Source: CAIWHR01 sp963734575 | GTDB taxonomy: Bacteria; Pseudomonadota; Gammaproteobacteria; Burkholderiales; Casimicrobiaceae | Assembly: GCA_963734575.1 (NCBI GenBank) | Contig: CAVTHT010000020.1 | Location: 17,489 to 81,488, forward strand | Direction: 5' to 3' | Length of the DNA: 64,000 bases | In this document: positions 39,517 to 50,458 of the stretch, piece by piece | How positions within the stretch are numbered: position 1 is the stretch's first letter | How the letters are laid out: every line of letters begins with the position of its first letter | Program-made: the position numbers and the translations under genes | The notes under the pieces: model-generated | What the model was told of the DNA's origin: nothing | Seen by the model: the letters and a program-made list of their open reading frames with translations, nothing else | Databases searched by the model: none

Positions 39517-42500
39517 TCAACGCGTCTTCCAGCCGCACACGAAACGCGCCATATCGAAGAGCGGATATCGCGCGCGATTGCCTGCGAGCGTCTCCCGCAG
39601 GTCGCGCAACGCCTGCCGATCGCCCGCAAGCTCGAGCGCCCGCGCTTCGTATTCCGCGAGGCTATCCGTCACGAGCGAGGGCAGCCCGATGGCATGGAGC
39701 TGGCTGCCGGCGACGCGGCTCGCCATGGTGGCTCCCGAGCACGTCAGGACGGGAACACCCATGAACAGCGCATCGTTCGCGGCGGTGCCGGCATTGTAGG
39801 GATGCGTGTCGAGGAAAAGATCAGCGTGCGCGTGGCGTGCGAGATGCACGTCGATCGGCGCGCGCGGCGCGAACACGAGGCGTGCCGGATCGATGCCGTG
39901 CGCGGCAGCGGAGCGCTCGAGGTTGGCGCGCGCAGGATCGCCCGGATGCGCGAGCCACAGCACGCTCGCGGGTGACGCCGACAGCACACGCATCCACGTT
40001 GCAAAGACCGCCGGGAGCAGCTTGTAGGAAGCGTTGAAGCAGCACAGCACCACGGCGTCTTCCGGCAGGCCGCACGCCGCGCGTCCTGGTGACGCTGCCG
40101 CGGTGCGCCGCGTGTCGCTGGGACAGTAGCAGTCCGGCAGGTACAGGAACCGCTCGTCGAAGTACGGCTGCATTTCCGGTGGGCTGACGTAGCGGTCCGT
40201 GATGACGTGATTCATCCACGGGGCTCCCATCGTGCCGAGGTAGCCCAGCCACTGGACCTGCACGGGCGCAGGCCGCGCGGCCACGATCTCGGTGCGGGCG
40301 TGTGTCGTGTATCCGTTGAGGTCGATGAGCACATCGAGACGGTCGTCGGCGGATGCGCTGCGCCGCCGCCAACGCTGGCACGTCGTGGAGGTCGCGAAAT
40401 GTTTCGAAGGCAGCGCGGATACGCCGGCGCAACGGTGACGCATCCGGTGGCCCGATCGCATAGCCGAACGTGGCGACGCGCGTCCTGTCGTGACGCTCCC
40501 AAACCTCGGTCGCGAGGAACGCCAGCGCGTGCACGCGGAAATCGGAGGAGAGGTAGCCCACGCGCAGCCGCGTCCCGCGCTCCTCGATGATCGCGGGAGC
40601 AGCGAGCGATGCCGTCGGAATCCGGGCGGCCCACTGTTGCGCAAGCCGTTGCAGCCGCGCGGGGCGCGAGCGGCATCGAAAGCGCGACGAACGGGCTTAC
40701 GTCGCCGCGACCGTTCGTGGCGGCCTCGTTCGCGAGCAGTGCATGCAGGTCGTCGAGACCCGCCCAGTCGCAGAGGTGCTGCTGGCAGTACGCGAGCAAT
40801 GCCGCGGCCTGCAGATCGTGTGGCGAAGTCGTGTGCACGCGTCGGAGCGCATCCGCAGCCTCGGCGTAGCGCGCCACATCGATCAGCACCTGGGCGAGAT
40901 TGACGAGCGCGACGGCGTCGCCCGGTTCACGGGCGAGCGCGCGCTCGAAGCACTCGATCGCGGCGTCGTATTCGAGCGCCGCGTGATGGCAGATGCCCAG
41001 GTCGATCCAGAACTCGGGCGGCGCGTCGCCGTGACGACGGAGGTAACGGGCGCCATGCTGCAGCGCCTCCGCGTGCCGCCGCTCGCGACACAGCAGGTGA
41101 ACGATGTTGACCAGCGCCTGCGCGTGGTCCGGGTCGAACGCGAGGACCTGGCCGAAGGCGCGCTCGGCGTCGCGAAGCTCGCCGTCCGCAACGAGCGCGA
41201 GGCCAAGGTTGTTGAGGACGCTCGGATGCGGCGGCGCGCTCGCCAGGATCGTCCGGTATTGGGCGATGGCCTCCCGAGGGCGCTCCGACGTGCGCAGCAG
41301 GTTCGCGAGATGAAAGCGCGCATCCATGCTGCCCGTGTCCAGCGCGAGGGCGCGACGCAACGCGTTTTCTGCAGCCGCCACGTCGCGATGGCGAAGGGCC
41401 GTGCCGAGCAGGCTCCATGCCGTGGCATCGCGCTCGTTGCGGTCGAGCGCGCGGCGGCACAGCGCTTCCGCCGCTGCGGCGTCGCCGCGCTGCAGTGCGC
41501 GGCGCGCATCCGCGAGGGCAGCGTCACGCGAGGCCGCATCGCGCGCCATGGTCAGGAAGACGTCGGTGGCAGGGTCGCGCAAGGCGTCGGCGACGGCGCG
41601 GATCACCGCGTTCCAGTCGCCGATGCGCGGCTGCCGGAAGAGGCGCATCGTGGGATACCAGGGGCTGTCGCTGCGATCGAGCTGCCAGCGCCAATCGGGC
41701 GCGAACGGCAACAGCAGCCATGTCGGCCGGCCCAGCGCTCCGGCGAGATGAGCGATGCTGGTGTCGACGGTGATGACAAGGTCGAGCTCCGCGATCAGCG
41801 CCGCGACGCCATCCATGGAGTTGCGTGCATCGAGCTCGACGAGCGGCGCGCCCATCTCGCGACCATGCTGCAGCGAGACCCACGCGGTCGCACCGTCCGG
41901 CACGAGGAGCGGCGCCAGCGTCGCAAAGGGCAAGGAGCGTCGAGCGTCATTTGCATGGCCGGAAGAGCCTGCCCAGCACACGCCGATCCGGCGTGTCGCG
42001 GCGAGCGCCGCGAGCGCGCCGCGTGCACTGGCGCGACGCTCCGGTGCGGCAGCGAGATACGGTGTTTCGTCCGGGATGCTGTCGCCATCGATGGCAAGGG
42101 TGCCTGCGAGCGAGAGCATCGGGATGTGCGCATCGTACGGCGGTAACGCTGCACCGGACGCGCGCACTTCCGCGACGCCCGGAACGGTGGCGAGCAACGC
42201 CACGAGAAGCGGCGGGGCTTCGAGCACGATCCGCATGCCTGCGGCTGCCAGCGGCTGCGCAAAGCGTGCGAACTGGATCGCGTCGCCGAGTCCCTGCTCC
42301 GCATGGACGAGCAGCGTCGTGCCCGGCCCGATGGTGCCATCCCACCGCGGGCCGCTGCGCTGCGAGGCGGCCTTTCCCAATTGCGCCAGCGTGAGGCGCC
42401 ACTCGTATTCGCGCCAGCCCTCGTCGTACTCGCCGTGCGCGAGAAGGGCGAGCGCGAGATTCCAGTGCGCCTCGCCGAACTGCGGCAGGCGGGCGATGCT

Positions 42501-43821
42501 TTCGCGGTACGCCGCGATCGCTTCAGGCAGTCGGTTCTGCGCCGTGAGCGCGAGACCGAGATTGTTCCACGCGATCGCATGTTCGGGCTTCAGGGCAAGC
42601 GCGCGCCGATACGCGGCGATCGCGTCGTCGTTGCGATCGGCGGCTGCCAGCGCCAGGCCCAGGTTGTTGTGGAATTCGGGCTCCTGCGGCACGGCTTCCG
42701 CCGCACGCGAAAGCAGGGGCAGCGCTTCGTCCAGGCGGCGTTTCTGGAACAGAGCGACCCCGAGGTAGTGCATGGCGGTTGCGTTTGCGGGCTCGCGCGC
42801 GAGCGTGTCGCGATAACCCGCCTCGGCCGTCGCGATGTCACCACGCTGATGCGCGGCGAGCGCGGTCTGCAGCTGCGCCTCGACGCTCGGCGCGCTCGCC
42901 GAGGTCGTCGCCGTGCCCTGGGCGCCCGTCGAGGCGAGCGCGCCGTGGCACTGCTTGTACTTGCGGCCGCTGCCGCACGGGCACGGATCGTTGCGCCCGA
43001 CGGCGGCAGGCTGCGCGATGCTCGCCTCGGCGCGCGCGAGCCATGTACGCGCCTCCTGCATCGCCGTGTCGGCGTCGAGCATGCGTCGGGCGATCGCGCG
43101 CACGGCGCCCCATTGGCCCATCGCGGCGCAGTTGCGCAGCAGTTGCAGCAATTGCGGCGAGCGGGCGATAGCGTCCGAGAATCCGGAAGCCATGGCTGCG
43201 ATCTCTGCCGGCGGCACCGTGCGGCAGAAGTTGAACAGCCCGTGGAAGCCGAACGGCGCGCCGATGGGATAGGCGGCTTCGAAGGCGAAGCGGTCGGCGA
43301 GTTCTTCCGATCCGAAGCGGATGCCGTATTCCTGCTCGAGGAGCGGTCGGAATGCGCGCCCGATCGTGACGTCCTCCGCTTCCACGAGCACGATCCGCGG
43401 ATCCTGCAGCGCGTCGAGCAGGCGTCGCGAGCGCAGCGAGAAGCCGCCGTTGCCCACGCGCATGCCATCGGTGTGCCAGAACCACTTCGCCCCGAGATAG
43501 TCGCAATCGAGAAAAGCGGGGTCCCAGGCGCCGGGATTGACCACGAAGCCGTCCCACTGCACGAGCAGCGCATGACTCGTCCGGATGTGCGGGGCGAGCG
43601 ACTTCAGCACGAACCACGAGTACTCGTCGCGCGTGCGCGACGGCGGCGATGTCCACGATCTCGATGCCGTCGGGAACCGCGATGTCCGACGGTAACGCGC
43701 GAGTGAACAGCACGCTCCGACCGAAGGCAATGCCGGACCGCGACCGCTCCAGCGCACGCAGCGCCAGCGCATGGTTGATCGTGTCGACGCAGCAGAGCGT
43801 GACGTCAGGAAGCGCGAGCAT
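39517..43821 (-). CDS. Giant multidomain protein: DUF5672-like, SEC-C, TPR, GT9-like, TPR, SPINDLY/OGT (copy 5); three frame breaks
   Basis: About 1,433 residues after removing extra bases near 43637, 40632 and 40372; the middle 1,000 residues are uninterrupted. Domains: DUF5672-like (~1-265; ALLVQWDGFVVNPGAWD, DYLGAKWFW, VGNGGFSLRSRRLLDAL); SEC-C zinc motif (~273-291; GRNDPCPCGSGRKYKQCHG); TPRs (~310-475); a heptosyltransferase/GT9-like domain (~500-750; HAEQGLGDAIQFARF, RIGVCWAGS, LDLVITVDTSIAHLAGALG); more TPRs (~755-1040); SPINDLY/GT41 (~1085-1433; RLRVGYLSSDFRVHALAFLA, LDVLIDLNGYT, LGYLGTMGAPWMN, LDTHPYNAGTAANDALFMGVPVLTCSG). Three possible sugar-handling domains on one chain. Last gene of the minus-strand operon; its start lies inside the upstream gene. 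Confidence 0.85.
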
Positions 43822-45267
43822 TCGGCTCCGGGCCGGTGCTTTCGATACCCGTTGTCACCGCGGTGCCGGCAGGCAGCGGCCGGCGTGCCCACCGGCGGGC
43901 GAAGGCCTGGAAGGCGAGGATCCCGAACACGATCATCAGCGGCGCGACGTGCAGGGTTGCCCGGTTGATCGACGTCTGGTCCGCCACCCACATGCGCGCA
44001 TTGGTGAACCCGAACACAATGAACAGGAACAGCAGTCCGGCGGCGACTGTCACCGTGAGCGAGGCGAGCGGCGCGACGAGAAGCTCACGCCGGGCGAGCA
44101 GCGCCGCGGCGATCACGCCATACCAGAGGAGGTGCCAGTTGCCGAGCAGGAAGTAGCTCTGTCCGAGTGCCGCCCACTCGGGATCGAAGTCGAGGTGCAG
44201 GCGGTAATGCAGGATCACCGGGTGGGTCTGCGCGAGCACCGCGACCATGAGCAGCGCGCCGCCGAGGAGCCAGACCGCCGCACGAAGGCCGTTGCGCGGC
44301 AGCAGCGTCATCACCAGCGCGGGCACCAGCGTGAGCGCCCAGGGCAACCCGGGATTCTTCACCTGCGTGCACGCGACCGCGAAGCACGATTGCGATGCAC
44401 GCGTCGACGCGACTGCGCGATTGCGCCCAGCGCAGCATCGCGAGCGCCGCCACGGTGTAGAAGGCGGCCATCGCGAGATCGGCGTAACCGGCAAGCGCGA
44501 CATGAGTGTCGAGCAGCGGAAGCGTGGTGACCAGAAATGCACCGGCGAGCGCTGTGAGCCTGCCCGCGCCCATGAAGCGCAGGCCGCCGTAGGTCGCGAG
44601 CACGAGTGCCAGCAGCGTCTGCCACCACGGCCAGTTCATGAGCGCGTCGTCCCATCGGCCCAGCATGAGGCAGGTCCACACCTGCAGCAGGGGTACCGTC
44701 GGCGGATAGTACGGCGATGCGTCGAAGTAGACGCTGCCGGGCACCGCGAACCATTGGCTGGCGGGCCCAAACGGAACCACGCGTCCGAGCTCGTACCAGA
44801 CGCGCGCCTTGGTCGCCCACTGGATCCATGCGTCCCACGGGTAGAGCGGCTGCAGCCACACCTCGATCGCGAGCAGGATGAAGCGCAACGCCATCCAGCC
44901 GATCATGGTCCACCAGAGTGCGCGCGCGAACGCATCGGCGAACTCGGGTACCAACGCGTGTCGACACCGCGCGCGCAGCACGGCCAGCGACGGACGCGCC
45001 GCGGCGCGCCACGCCATCGCCCCGAGCACGACGACCAGCACGAGCAGTGGCAATGCGACCGATGGCGGCATGGAGGCGCATGCCCGTCAGCGAGAGCGCA
45101 CGCATCCACAAGGTCAGGACGAATGCGCCGAGCAGATACCCGGCGCCGAGCGTCCATGCGGCTTCTCCCGGCGCATCCGCCGGTCGCGCACGCGGCAACA
45201 CGGCGAGGAGCAGACTGCCGAACAGCCAGGGGACCAGCACGCTTGCCGCAATGCGCAGTGCGTCCAT
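43805..45267 (-). CDS. Polytopic membrane protein of the polysaccharide locus, GT-C-like; two frame breaks
   Basis: About 486 residues after removing extra bases near 45073 and 44382. At least ten hydrophobic helices. The loop with PLYPWDAWIQWATKARVWYELGRVVPFG has acidic and aromatic residues in the place where GT-C membrane glycosyltransferases carry their catalytic Asp, followed by YYPPTVPLLQVW and TLPLLDTHVALAGYADLAMA. It may transfer a sugar from a lipid carrier in the periplasm, or be a polymerase-like protein; I cannot choose. Starts 1 base after the upstream gene's stop and overlaps the giant glycosyltransferase gene by 17 bases. Confidence 0.65.
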
Positions 45268-45268
45268 G

Positions 45269-46471
45269 TCAAAGCAGCCTGAACAATGCCGCGCCGGGCT
45301 CGACGAGGAGCACTTCGGCGCGCACCGGCTCGTTGCCGTCCCAGCGCAGACGGCCTTCCTTGGGATCGAACTGGATGCCGCGGCGCTGGTAGATCACGAA
45401 GTAATCGCCCGGCCGCATCTGCGCCGGTGCCGGCAGCGTGTTGGCGTACGGTTCGAAATAGACGTTGTTGGGGTACAGGTGATATGCGGCGCGCCCGCGA
45501 AAGTAGTGCGCCTCCGCGGCCACGAACACGCGCACCGGCGTCTCGGGCAGCTTGGCGCGCACGTGCTCGATGAACGCATACAGCGGGCCGTCTTCGGCCG
45601 CGAGGTGCCGCGCCTGCGCGTCCTTGCCGCCATATTGTGCGTACGTCGCGCGCACCTGGCGCAACAGGTTCCAGGTCCAGCGCGCATCCGAAACGGACCA
45701 GGCGATCATGAAGGCGATTGCAGCGACGAGCGGCAACGCCGCGGCGCCCGTACGCCGGATGCTGATCGCGAACCAGGCGCCGACGCCGACGACCACCGCG
45801 ATGAACAGCAACGCGGGCAGCGGAAGGTCCTGCAGGTCGGCGCCACCGGCGATCGTGTTGATGGATGTCCCGGTCCAGCGCTCGAACGTCAGCCACTCGC
45901 GCAGGCGCTCGCGCACGATCTCGCCCGCGCCCATCGGCGAGGCGACGACGCCACGGATGCGCACGCCCTGCGGCGGCGCGCCCTGGATTGCGAGCGCGAC
46001 GCCCAGCACGTTGCCGAGCCACGCGGAGTTCTCGTTGACCGCGAGCGGCAGCGTGCGTCCCGACGTGACGGCGATGGGCGCTGCATTGAGCTTCTGCGGC
46101 GCGTAATCCGTGCGCCAGAGCAGCCGCACCTGCGCCGTGTCGGGAACGTCGAGCACCGTCCACGCGACGACCGGATACTCGGTGGAGCGGAATTGCGTCT
46201 GGAGCGACACGACGATCGCTCCGGAAGGATCCGTCGGCGTCGCGACGAGCTCGTCGTTGCGCACGACACCGTGCCCGCGCGTGACCGCCATGTCGGCAGG
46301 GGACCACGCGATGCGCTGGGCCGACGGGAACCAGCTCGCGGGAACGGCTGCGACCAGGTAGCCGAGGATGCATACCAACACTGAGGCGGCCAGCACTGCA
46401 GCAGTGCGCCGGAGGATGCGCGCATCGGGGACGAGGCATTCACGCGACGGTGCATCGCGTGCAGCAGGCAC
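45269..46471 (-). CDS. Membrane-anchored protein of unknown function in the polysaccharide operon
   Basis: A 400-residue protein starting at GTG 46471, 2 bases after the stop of the phosphotransferase gene. It has one N-terminal helix (residues ~16-36), a ~180-residue probably periplasmic beta-rich domain, and two helices near residues 215-235 and 245-262. A C-terminal globular part follows (RVFVAAEAHYFRGRAAYHLYPNNVYFEP, PAQMRPGDYFVIYQRRGIQFD). No known family is recognised with confidence. The coupled position between the priming enzyme and a GT-C-like membrane protein suggests a role in assembly or modification of the lipid-linked glycan. Confidence 0.6.
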   Translation of the reverse strand: MPAARDAPSRECLVPDARILRRTAAVLAASVLVCILGYLVAAVPASWFPSAQRIAWSPADMAVTRGHGVVRNDELVATPTDPSGAIVVSLQTQFRSTEYPVVAWTVLDVPDTAQVRLLWRTDYAPQKLNAAPIAVTSGRTLPLAVNENSAWLGNVLGVALAIQGAPPQGVRIRGVVASPMGAGEIVRERLREWLTFERWTGTSINTIAGGADLQDLPLPALLFIAVVVGVGAWFAISIRRTGAAALPLVAAIAFMIAWSVSDARWTWNLLRQVRATYAQYGGKDAQARHLAAEDGPLYAFIEHVRAKLPETPVRVFVAAEAHYFRGRAAYHLYPNNVYFEPYANTLPAPAQMRPGDYFVIYQRRGIQFDPKEGRLRWDGNEPVRAEVLLVEPGAALFRLL

Positions 46472-46473
46472 GT

Positions 46474-47865
46474 CTAGCGGGCGTGGCGGCTCTTCAGGAT
46501 GTGCCACAGGGTGAGGGAAAGGATGCGCAGGTCGAACCACACCGACCAGTGGTCGATGTAGTAGAGGTCGTATTGTAGCCGCGCGGCGATGTCGCTGTCC
46601 CCGCGCAGGTCGTTGACCTGCGCCCATCCCGTGATGCCGGCCTTGACCAGGTGCTTCTGCATGTAGCCCGGAATCTCCTTGCGGAAACGGGCGACGAACT
46701 CGGGCCGTTCCGGGCGCGGCCCGACGAGCGACATGTCGCCCCGTAGCACGTTGAGGAGCTGTGGCAGCTCGTCGAGGCTGAAGCGGCGCAGGAACGCTCC
46801 CACGCGCGTCGCGCGGCCCGGTCCTTCGCTCGACCACAGCGGCCCATCCGCCTCCGCGCCCACCGGCATGGTGCGGAACTTGAGGATGCTGAACCGGGCG
46901 CCGTTCCAGGTGATGCGCTCCTGCCGATAGAGCACCGGTCCGGGCGACGACAATCGCACCGACAGGGCGATGACTGCGAGCGCCGGTGCGGCGATGAACA
47001 GTGCGATCGCGCCGAGCAGCAGGTCCTCCACGCGTTTCACCAGAACATTGAGGCCGGTCATCGGCGTCTCGGTCAGCGAGATCACCGGGAGCCCGGCGAC
47101 TTCCATGAACGAGTGATTCAGCAGATGGAACCCGTAGATGTCGGGGACGAACCGGAGCTCGGCGGGTGAATCGCGCAGTGCGGTGGTGAGCTCCGCGATC
47201 CGCTGTTCGGCGCGCAGGGGCAGCGCGATCCACACCTGGTCCACCCCGGTCCGGCTCAGGTCCACGATCAGCTGGTCGGTGGGGCCGAGCACCGGAATGC
47301 CGCCGATCCGGGTGCCGATCTTGGCCGGATCGTCGTCATAGAAGCCGACGACGTTGAGACCGGACCACGTCGCCGCGCGCAACCGGGCGGCGATGCGGCG
47401 GCCGAGAGGTCCGGCGCCGACGATTGCGACATGGCGCAGGTTGTAGCCCTTGCGCCGCAGCACGCGCAGGGCGATGCGCAACGCGACGCGCATTGCCCCG
47501 GCGGCGACGAAGCTGCCGATAAGCCACGATGCGACCCAGACGCGCGAGAACGCGTTGCCCGACTTGGTGAAGAACACGGCGACCGCAGCGATGGCGGCGA
47601 TCGCGGACCAGGCGAGCAGAAGCTGCCGCATTTCCTCGACCACGCTCGCGCCCCGCTGCGGTTCATACAGCCGGAACAGGGGAAACACGGCGACGATCGC
47701 GACAGCTCCGATGACCAGGAACAGCACGTAGTGCTCGGGAACCGGCAGCTCCTTGAGATAGGCGAGATACGCGATAAAGCCGACGGCGAGCGCGAGCACG
47801 GGATCGCTGGCGCGCAGGATCGCGTCGAACACCGGCGCATGCGGCTTCAGGACGCGACGCACCAT
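46474..47865 (-). CDS. Undecaprenyl-phosphate sugar-1-phosphate transferase (WcaJ-like)
   Basis: A 463-residue polyprenyl phosphoglycosyltransferase that starts the glycan on the lipid carrier in the inner membrane. Four N-terminal helices (residues ~15-125) are followed by a nucleotide-binding-like region (HVAIVGAGPLGRRIAARL, VVGFYDDDPAKIG). The catalytic domain (~260-463) has LYRQERITWNGARFSILKFRTM, RRFSLDELPQLLNVLRGDMSLVGPRPERPEF (the DE catalytic pair), PGYMQKHLVKAGITGWAQVNDLRGD and YDLYYIDHWS. Long WcaJ-type proteins mostly transfer glucose-1-P, but the sugar cannot be read from sequence. ATG 47865 has an AAGG ribosome site. Confidence 0.93.
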   Translation of the reverse strand: MVRRVLKPHAPVFDAILRASDPVLALAVGFIAYLAYLKELPVPEHYVLFLVIGAVAIVAVFPLFRLYEPQRGASVVEEMRQLLLAWSAIAAIAAVAVFFTKSGNAFSRVWVASWLIGSFVAAGAMRVALRIALRVLRRKGYNLRHVAIVGAGPLGRRIAARLRAATWSGLNVVGFYDDDPAKIGTRIGGIPVLGPTDQLIVDLSRTGVDQVWIALPLRAEQRIAELTTALRDSPAELRFVPDIYGFHLLNHSFMEVAGLPVISLTETPMTGLNVLVKRVEDLLLGAIALFIAAPALAVIALSVRLSSPGPVLYRQERITWNGARFSILKFRTMPVGAEADGPLWSSEGPGRATRVGAFLRRFSLDELPQLLNVLRGDMSLVGPRPERPEFVARFRKEIPGYMQKHLVKAGITGWAQVNDLRGDSDIAARLQYDLYYIDHWSVWFDLRILSLTLWHILKSRHAR

Positions 47866-47899
47866 CGATTGCCTTCGCGTGCACAGGATCGACGCATGG

Positions 47900-49033
47900 T
47901 CACGACGCGGCCGCCTGGAATACGCGCCACCGTTCGCTGACGAAGTTCTGCAACTCGAGCCGGAAGCGTTCGGGGGAAAAACGCGCGGCGTTCGCGCGAC
48001 AATGGCGCGGATCGATGCGGTGCGCGTTTGCCTCGAAGCTGCGGATGGCTTCAACCATCGCCGCGGCCGATTGCACTGGGAAGAGCACGCCGGTCGGCTC
48101 CTCGTGGCCGAGGTCGCGGATCGTCTCCGCGGATGCGCCCGCTGAGAAAGCGATCACCGGCACGCCCAACCCTTGTGCTTCGAGCGGGCCGATGCCGAAA
48201 TCCTCCTCTGCCGCAAACACGAACGCCCGCGCGTGCGCAACGTGCCGGTCGCGTTCGGCGTCGCTCACGCGGCCGGCGAAGTTCACGTTGGATCCGGCCG
48301 TGCGCTGCAGGCGCCTTCGGTCGGGGCCGTCGCCGATGATCACGAGCCTCCGGTCGGGCAGGCTGCGGAATGCCTCGATGAGCAGATCCACGCGCTTGTA
48401 CGGCACGAGCGCCGATACCGTGACGTAATCTCCCCCGGATTGCGGTGCCGCCGGCGCCGGCGCAATCGTGACTGGCGGGTAGATCACCGTGGAATCGCGT
48501 CCGTAGGCCGCGCGGATCCGGGCTGCGATGTAGCGCGAGATGGCCACGAAATGCGTCACCCGGTCGCTGGCACGCCGATCCCATCGTCGCAGCCGCCGCA
48601 GGAGCGTACGGGCGGCGACGCCGCGCAGCCCTTGCGCAAGACCGGCCTGTGCAAGGTACTGCTCCTGCAGGTCCCACGCGTAGCGGATCGGCGTGTAGCA
48701 GTAGCACACGTGCATCTGTCCCGGACGCACGCGCACGCCTTTCGCGAATGCATGCGAGCTGGAGAGGATCACGTCGTAGTCTGACAGGTCGAGCGACTCG
48801 ATCGCACGCGGGAAAAGCGGCAGGTACATCCGGAAGCGCGAGCGCGACCATGGAAGGTGCTGGATGAACGACGTTTGCGCGTGGCGGCCGCGCAGACGGG
48901 CGCGGTCCGCGCCGCCGAGGTGATCCACGAGGGAGAACAACGCCGCATCGGGATAGATCTGCAGGATTTCCGCCAGGACGGACTCCCCGCCGCGCCACGT
49001 CTCCAGCCAGTCGTGCACCACTGCGACTTTCAT
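47900..49033 (-). CDS. GT4 family glycosyltransferase
   Basis: A 377-residue GT-B enzyme starting MKVAVVHDWLETWRGGESVLAEIL. Seen: GQMHVCYCYTPIRYAWDLQEQYL, YVTVSALVPYKRVDLLIEAF, RLVIIGDGPDRRRLQ and the donor-site region FVFAAEEDFGIGPLEAQGLGVPVIAFSAGASAET. Members of this subfamily act in exopolysaccharide and O-antigen loci, often as mannosyl- or related transferases (family knowledge). First gene of the minus-strand operon; divergent from the GT gene at 49210 with 176 bases between, which must hold both promoters. Confidence 0.9.
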   Translation of the reverse strand: MKVAVVHDWLETWRGGESVLAEILQIYPDAALFSLVDHLGGADRARLRGRHAQTSFIQHLPWSRSRFRMYLPLFPRAIESLDLSDYDVILSSSHAFAKGVRVRPGQMHVCYCYTPIRYAWDLQEQYLAQAGLAQGLRGVAARTLLRRLRRWDRRASDRVTHFVAISRYIAARIRAAYGRDSTVIYPPVTIAPAPAAPQSGGDYVTVSALVPYKRVDLLIEAFRSLPDRRLVIIGDGPDRRRLQRTAGSNVNFAGRVSDAERDRHVAHARAFVFAAEEDFGIGPLEAQGLGVPVIAFSAGASAETIRDLGHEEPTGVLFPVQSAAAMVEAIRSFEANAHRIDPRHCRANAARFSPERFRLELQNFVSERWRVFQAAAS

Positions 49034-49209
49034 CGATCGTTCCGGACGCCTGCGTCGACCATCGGCCCGCCGGCGTCGACACACGCGGACCCTCGGGCAG
49101 CGGACCATTGTACGGGGTGCGCGCCCATTTCCTGCGCCGCGGGGCAGGGTGCGTGCCTAGGGGCGCTGGCAGCGGGTGATACGATCGCGCGCTCACCTGG
49201 ATCCATGCC

Positions 49210-50371
49210 TTGGCGCTACACATCGCCCTCAACGCGACTCCGGTGCGCGCGCCGCTCACCGGCATCGGGACGTACGTCGTGGAGCTGGGTGCTGCGCTCG
49301 CGGCCGCCGGCGTGGACATACACTCGTTCCATGGTGACGCCTGGCGCCACGAACCACCGGTCGCACCGGTGTCCGTCGAGCGAAGCGCGGTCGGCCCAGG
49401 GCTGAAGGCATGGGTCCGCGAATGGGTGCCCTTCAAGCGCCCGTTGCGTGACGCGCAGCTGCGGATGGCATTCCGCGCCGGCTTGCGCCGCAACCGTATC
49501 GCGCTCTATCACGAGCCCAACTACGTGCCGTTGTGCTACGACGTGCCGGTGGTGGTCACCGTGCACGACCTCTCATGGCTGCGACATCCCGACACGCACC
49601 CCGGCCGATCGTGTGCGCTGGCTGGAACGCGGCGTGCGGCGGGCCGTCGAGCGCGCAAGCGCTATCCTGGTCGACTCCGCATTCGTGGCACAGGAGGTGA
49701 CCGCGGAGTTTCATGTCGCGCCCGAACGCGTTCACGTGGCGCACCTCGGCGTCTCGGCGCGATTCCATCCGCGCGATGCCGCGGACACGGGGGCGATCCT
49801 GCGTGCTCACGCCCTCGCGCACGGAGAGTACGTACTGAGCGTCGGCACGCTCGAGCCACGCAAGAACGTCCACCACGTCCTCGCTGCCTACGCGCTGCTG
49901 CCGGCGTCGTTGCAGCGCAGATTCCCGCTGGTGATCGCGGGGGCACCGGGCTGGAAAGCGGGGGCGCTGGAACGCGACCTGCAGGCACTCCATCGGCGCG
50001 GGGGCGTCCGCTTCCTCGGCTACACGCCGCCGGACGATCTGCCGCTGCTCTATGCCGGCGCCGCAGCGTTCGTGTACCCGTCGCTCTACGAGGGATTCGG
50101 CCTGCCGCCGCTCGAGGCGATGGCCTCCGGCGTGCCGGTGCTCGTCTCGGGCCGCTCCGCGTTGCCTGAAGTGGTGGGCGATGCGGGCATCATCATCGAT
50201 CCCGATGACCCTCAGGCAACGGCGTCGGCACTGCAGTCGCTGCTGGAGGATTCCGCGCAGCGTGCAGTGTTCGCGGCGCGGGGGACAGCGCGTGCGAGCA
50301 CGTTCACCTGGGAGCGATGCGCGCGGGCAACCATGCTTGCCTATCAGGCAGGCGCTGCAGTGAGGGCGTGA
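49210..50371 (+). CDS. GT4 family glycosyltransferase, one frame break
   Basis: About 386 residues after removing one extra base near 49598 (RHPDTHP joins ADRVRWLERGVRRAVERA). Begins LHIALNATPVRAPLTGIGTYVVEL (TTG start 49210). Other marks: VVVTVHDLSWLRHP, YVLSVGTLEPRKNVHHVLAAY, LVIAGAPGWK, VRFLGYTPPDDLPLLYAGAAAFVYPSLYEGFGLPPLEAMASGVPVLVS. Close to the WbpY/WbdB-like mannosyl/rhamnosyl transferases of O-polysaccharide loci. The next two genes make GDP-rhamnose, so this may use it. An in-phase ATG is not available near the start. Confidence 0.87.
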
Positions 50372-50458
50372 CGCGAGCACTGCTCGTCGCGCCGGTATAA
50401 TCGCGGGACGCAGGAATGACGCAATGTGGCCAGAGGGCCACGGTTGCCGGGGAGAGCA

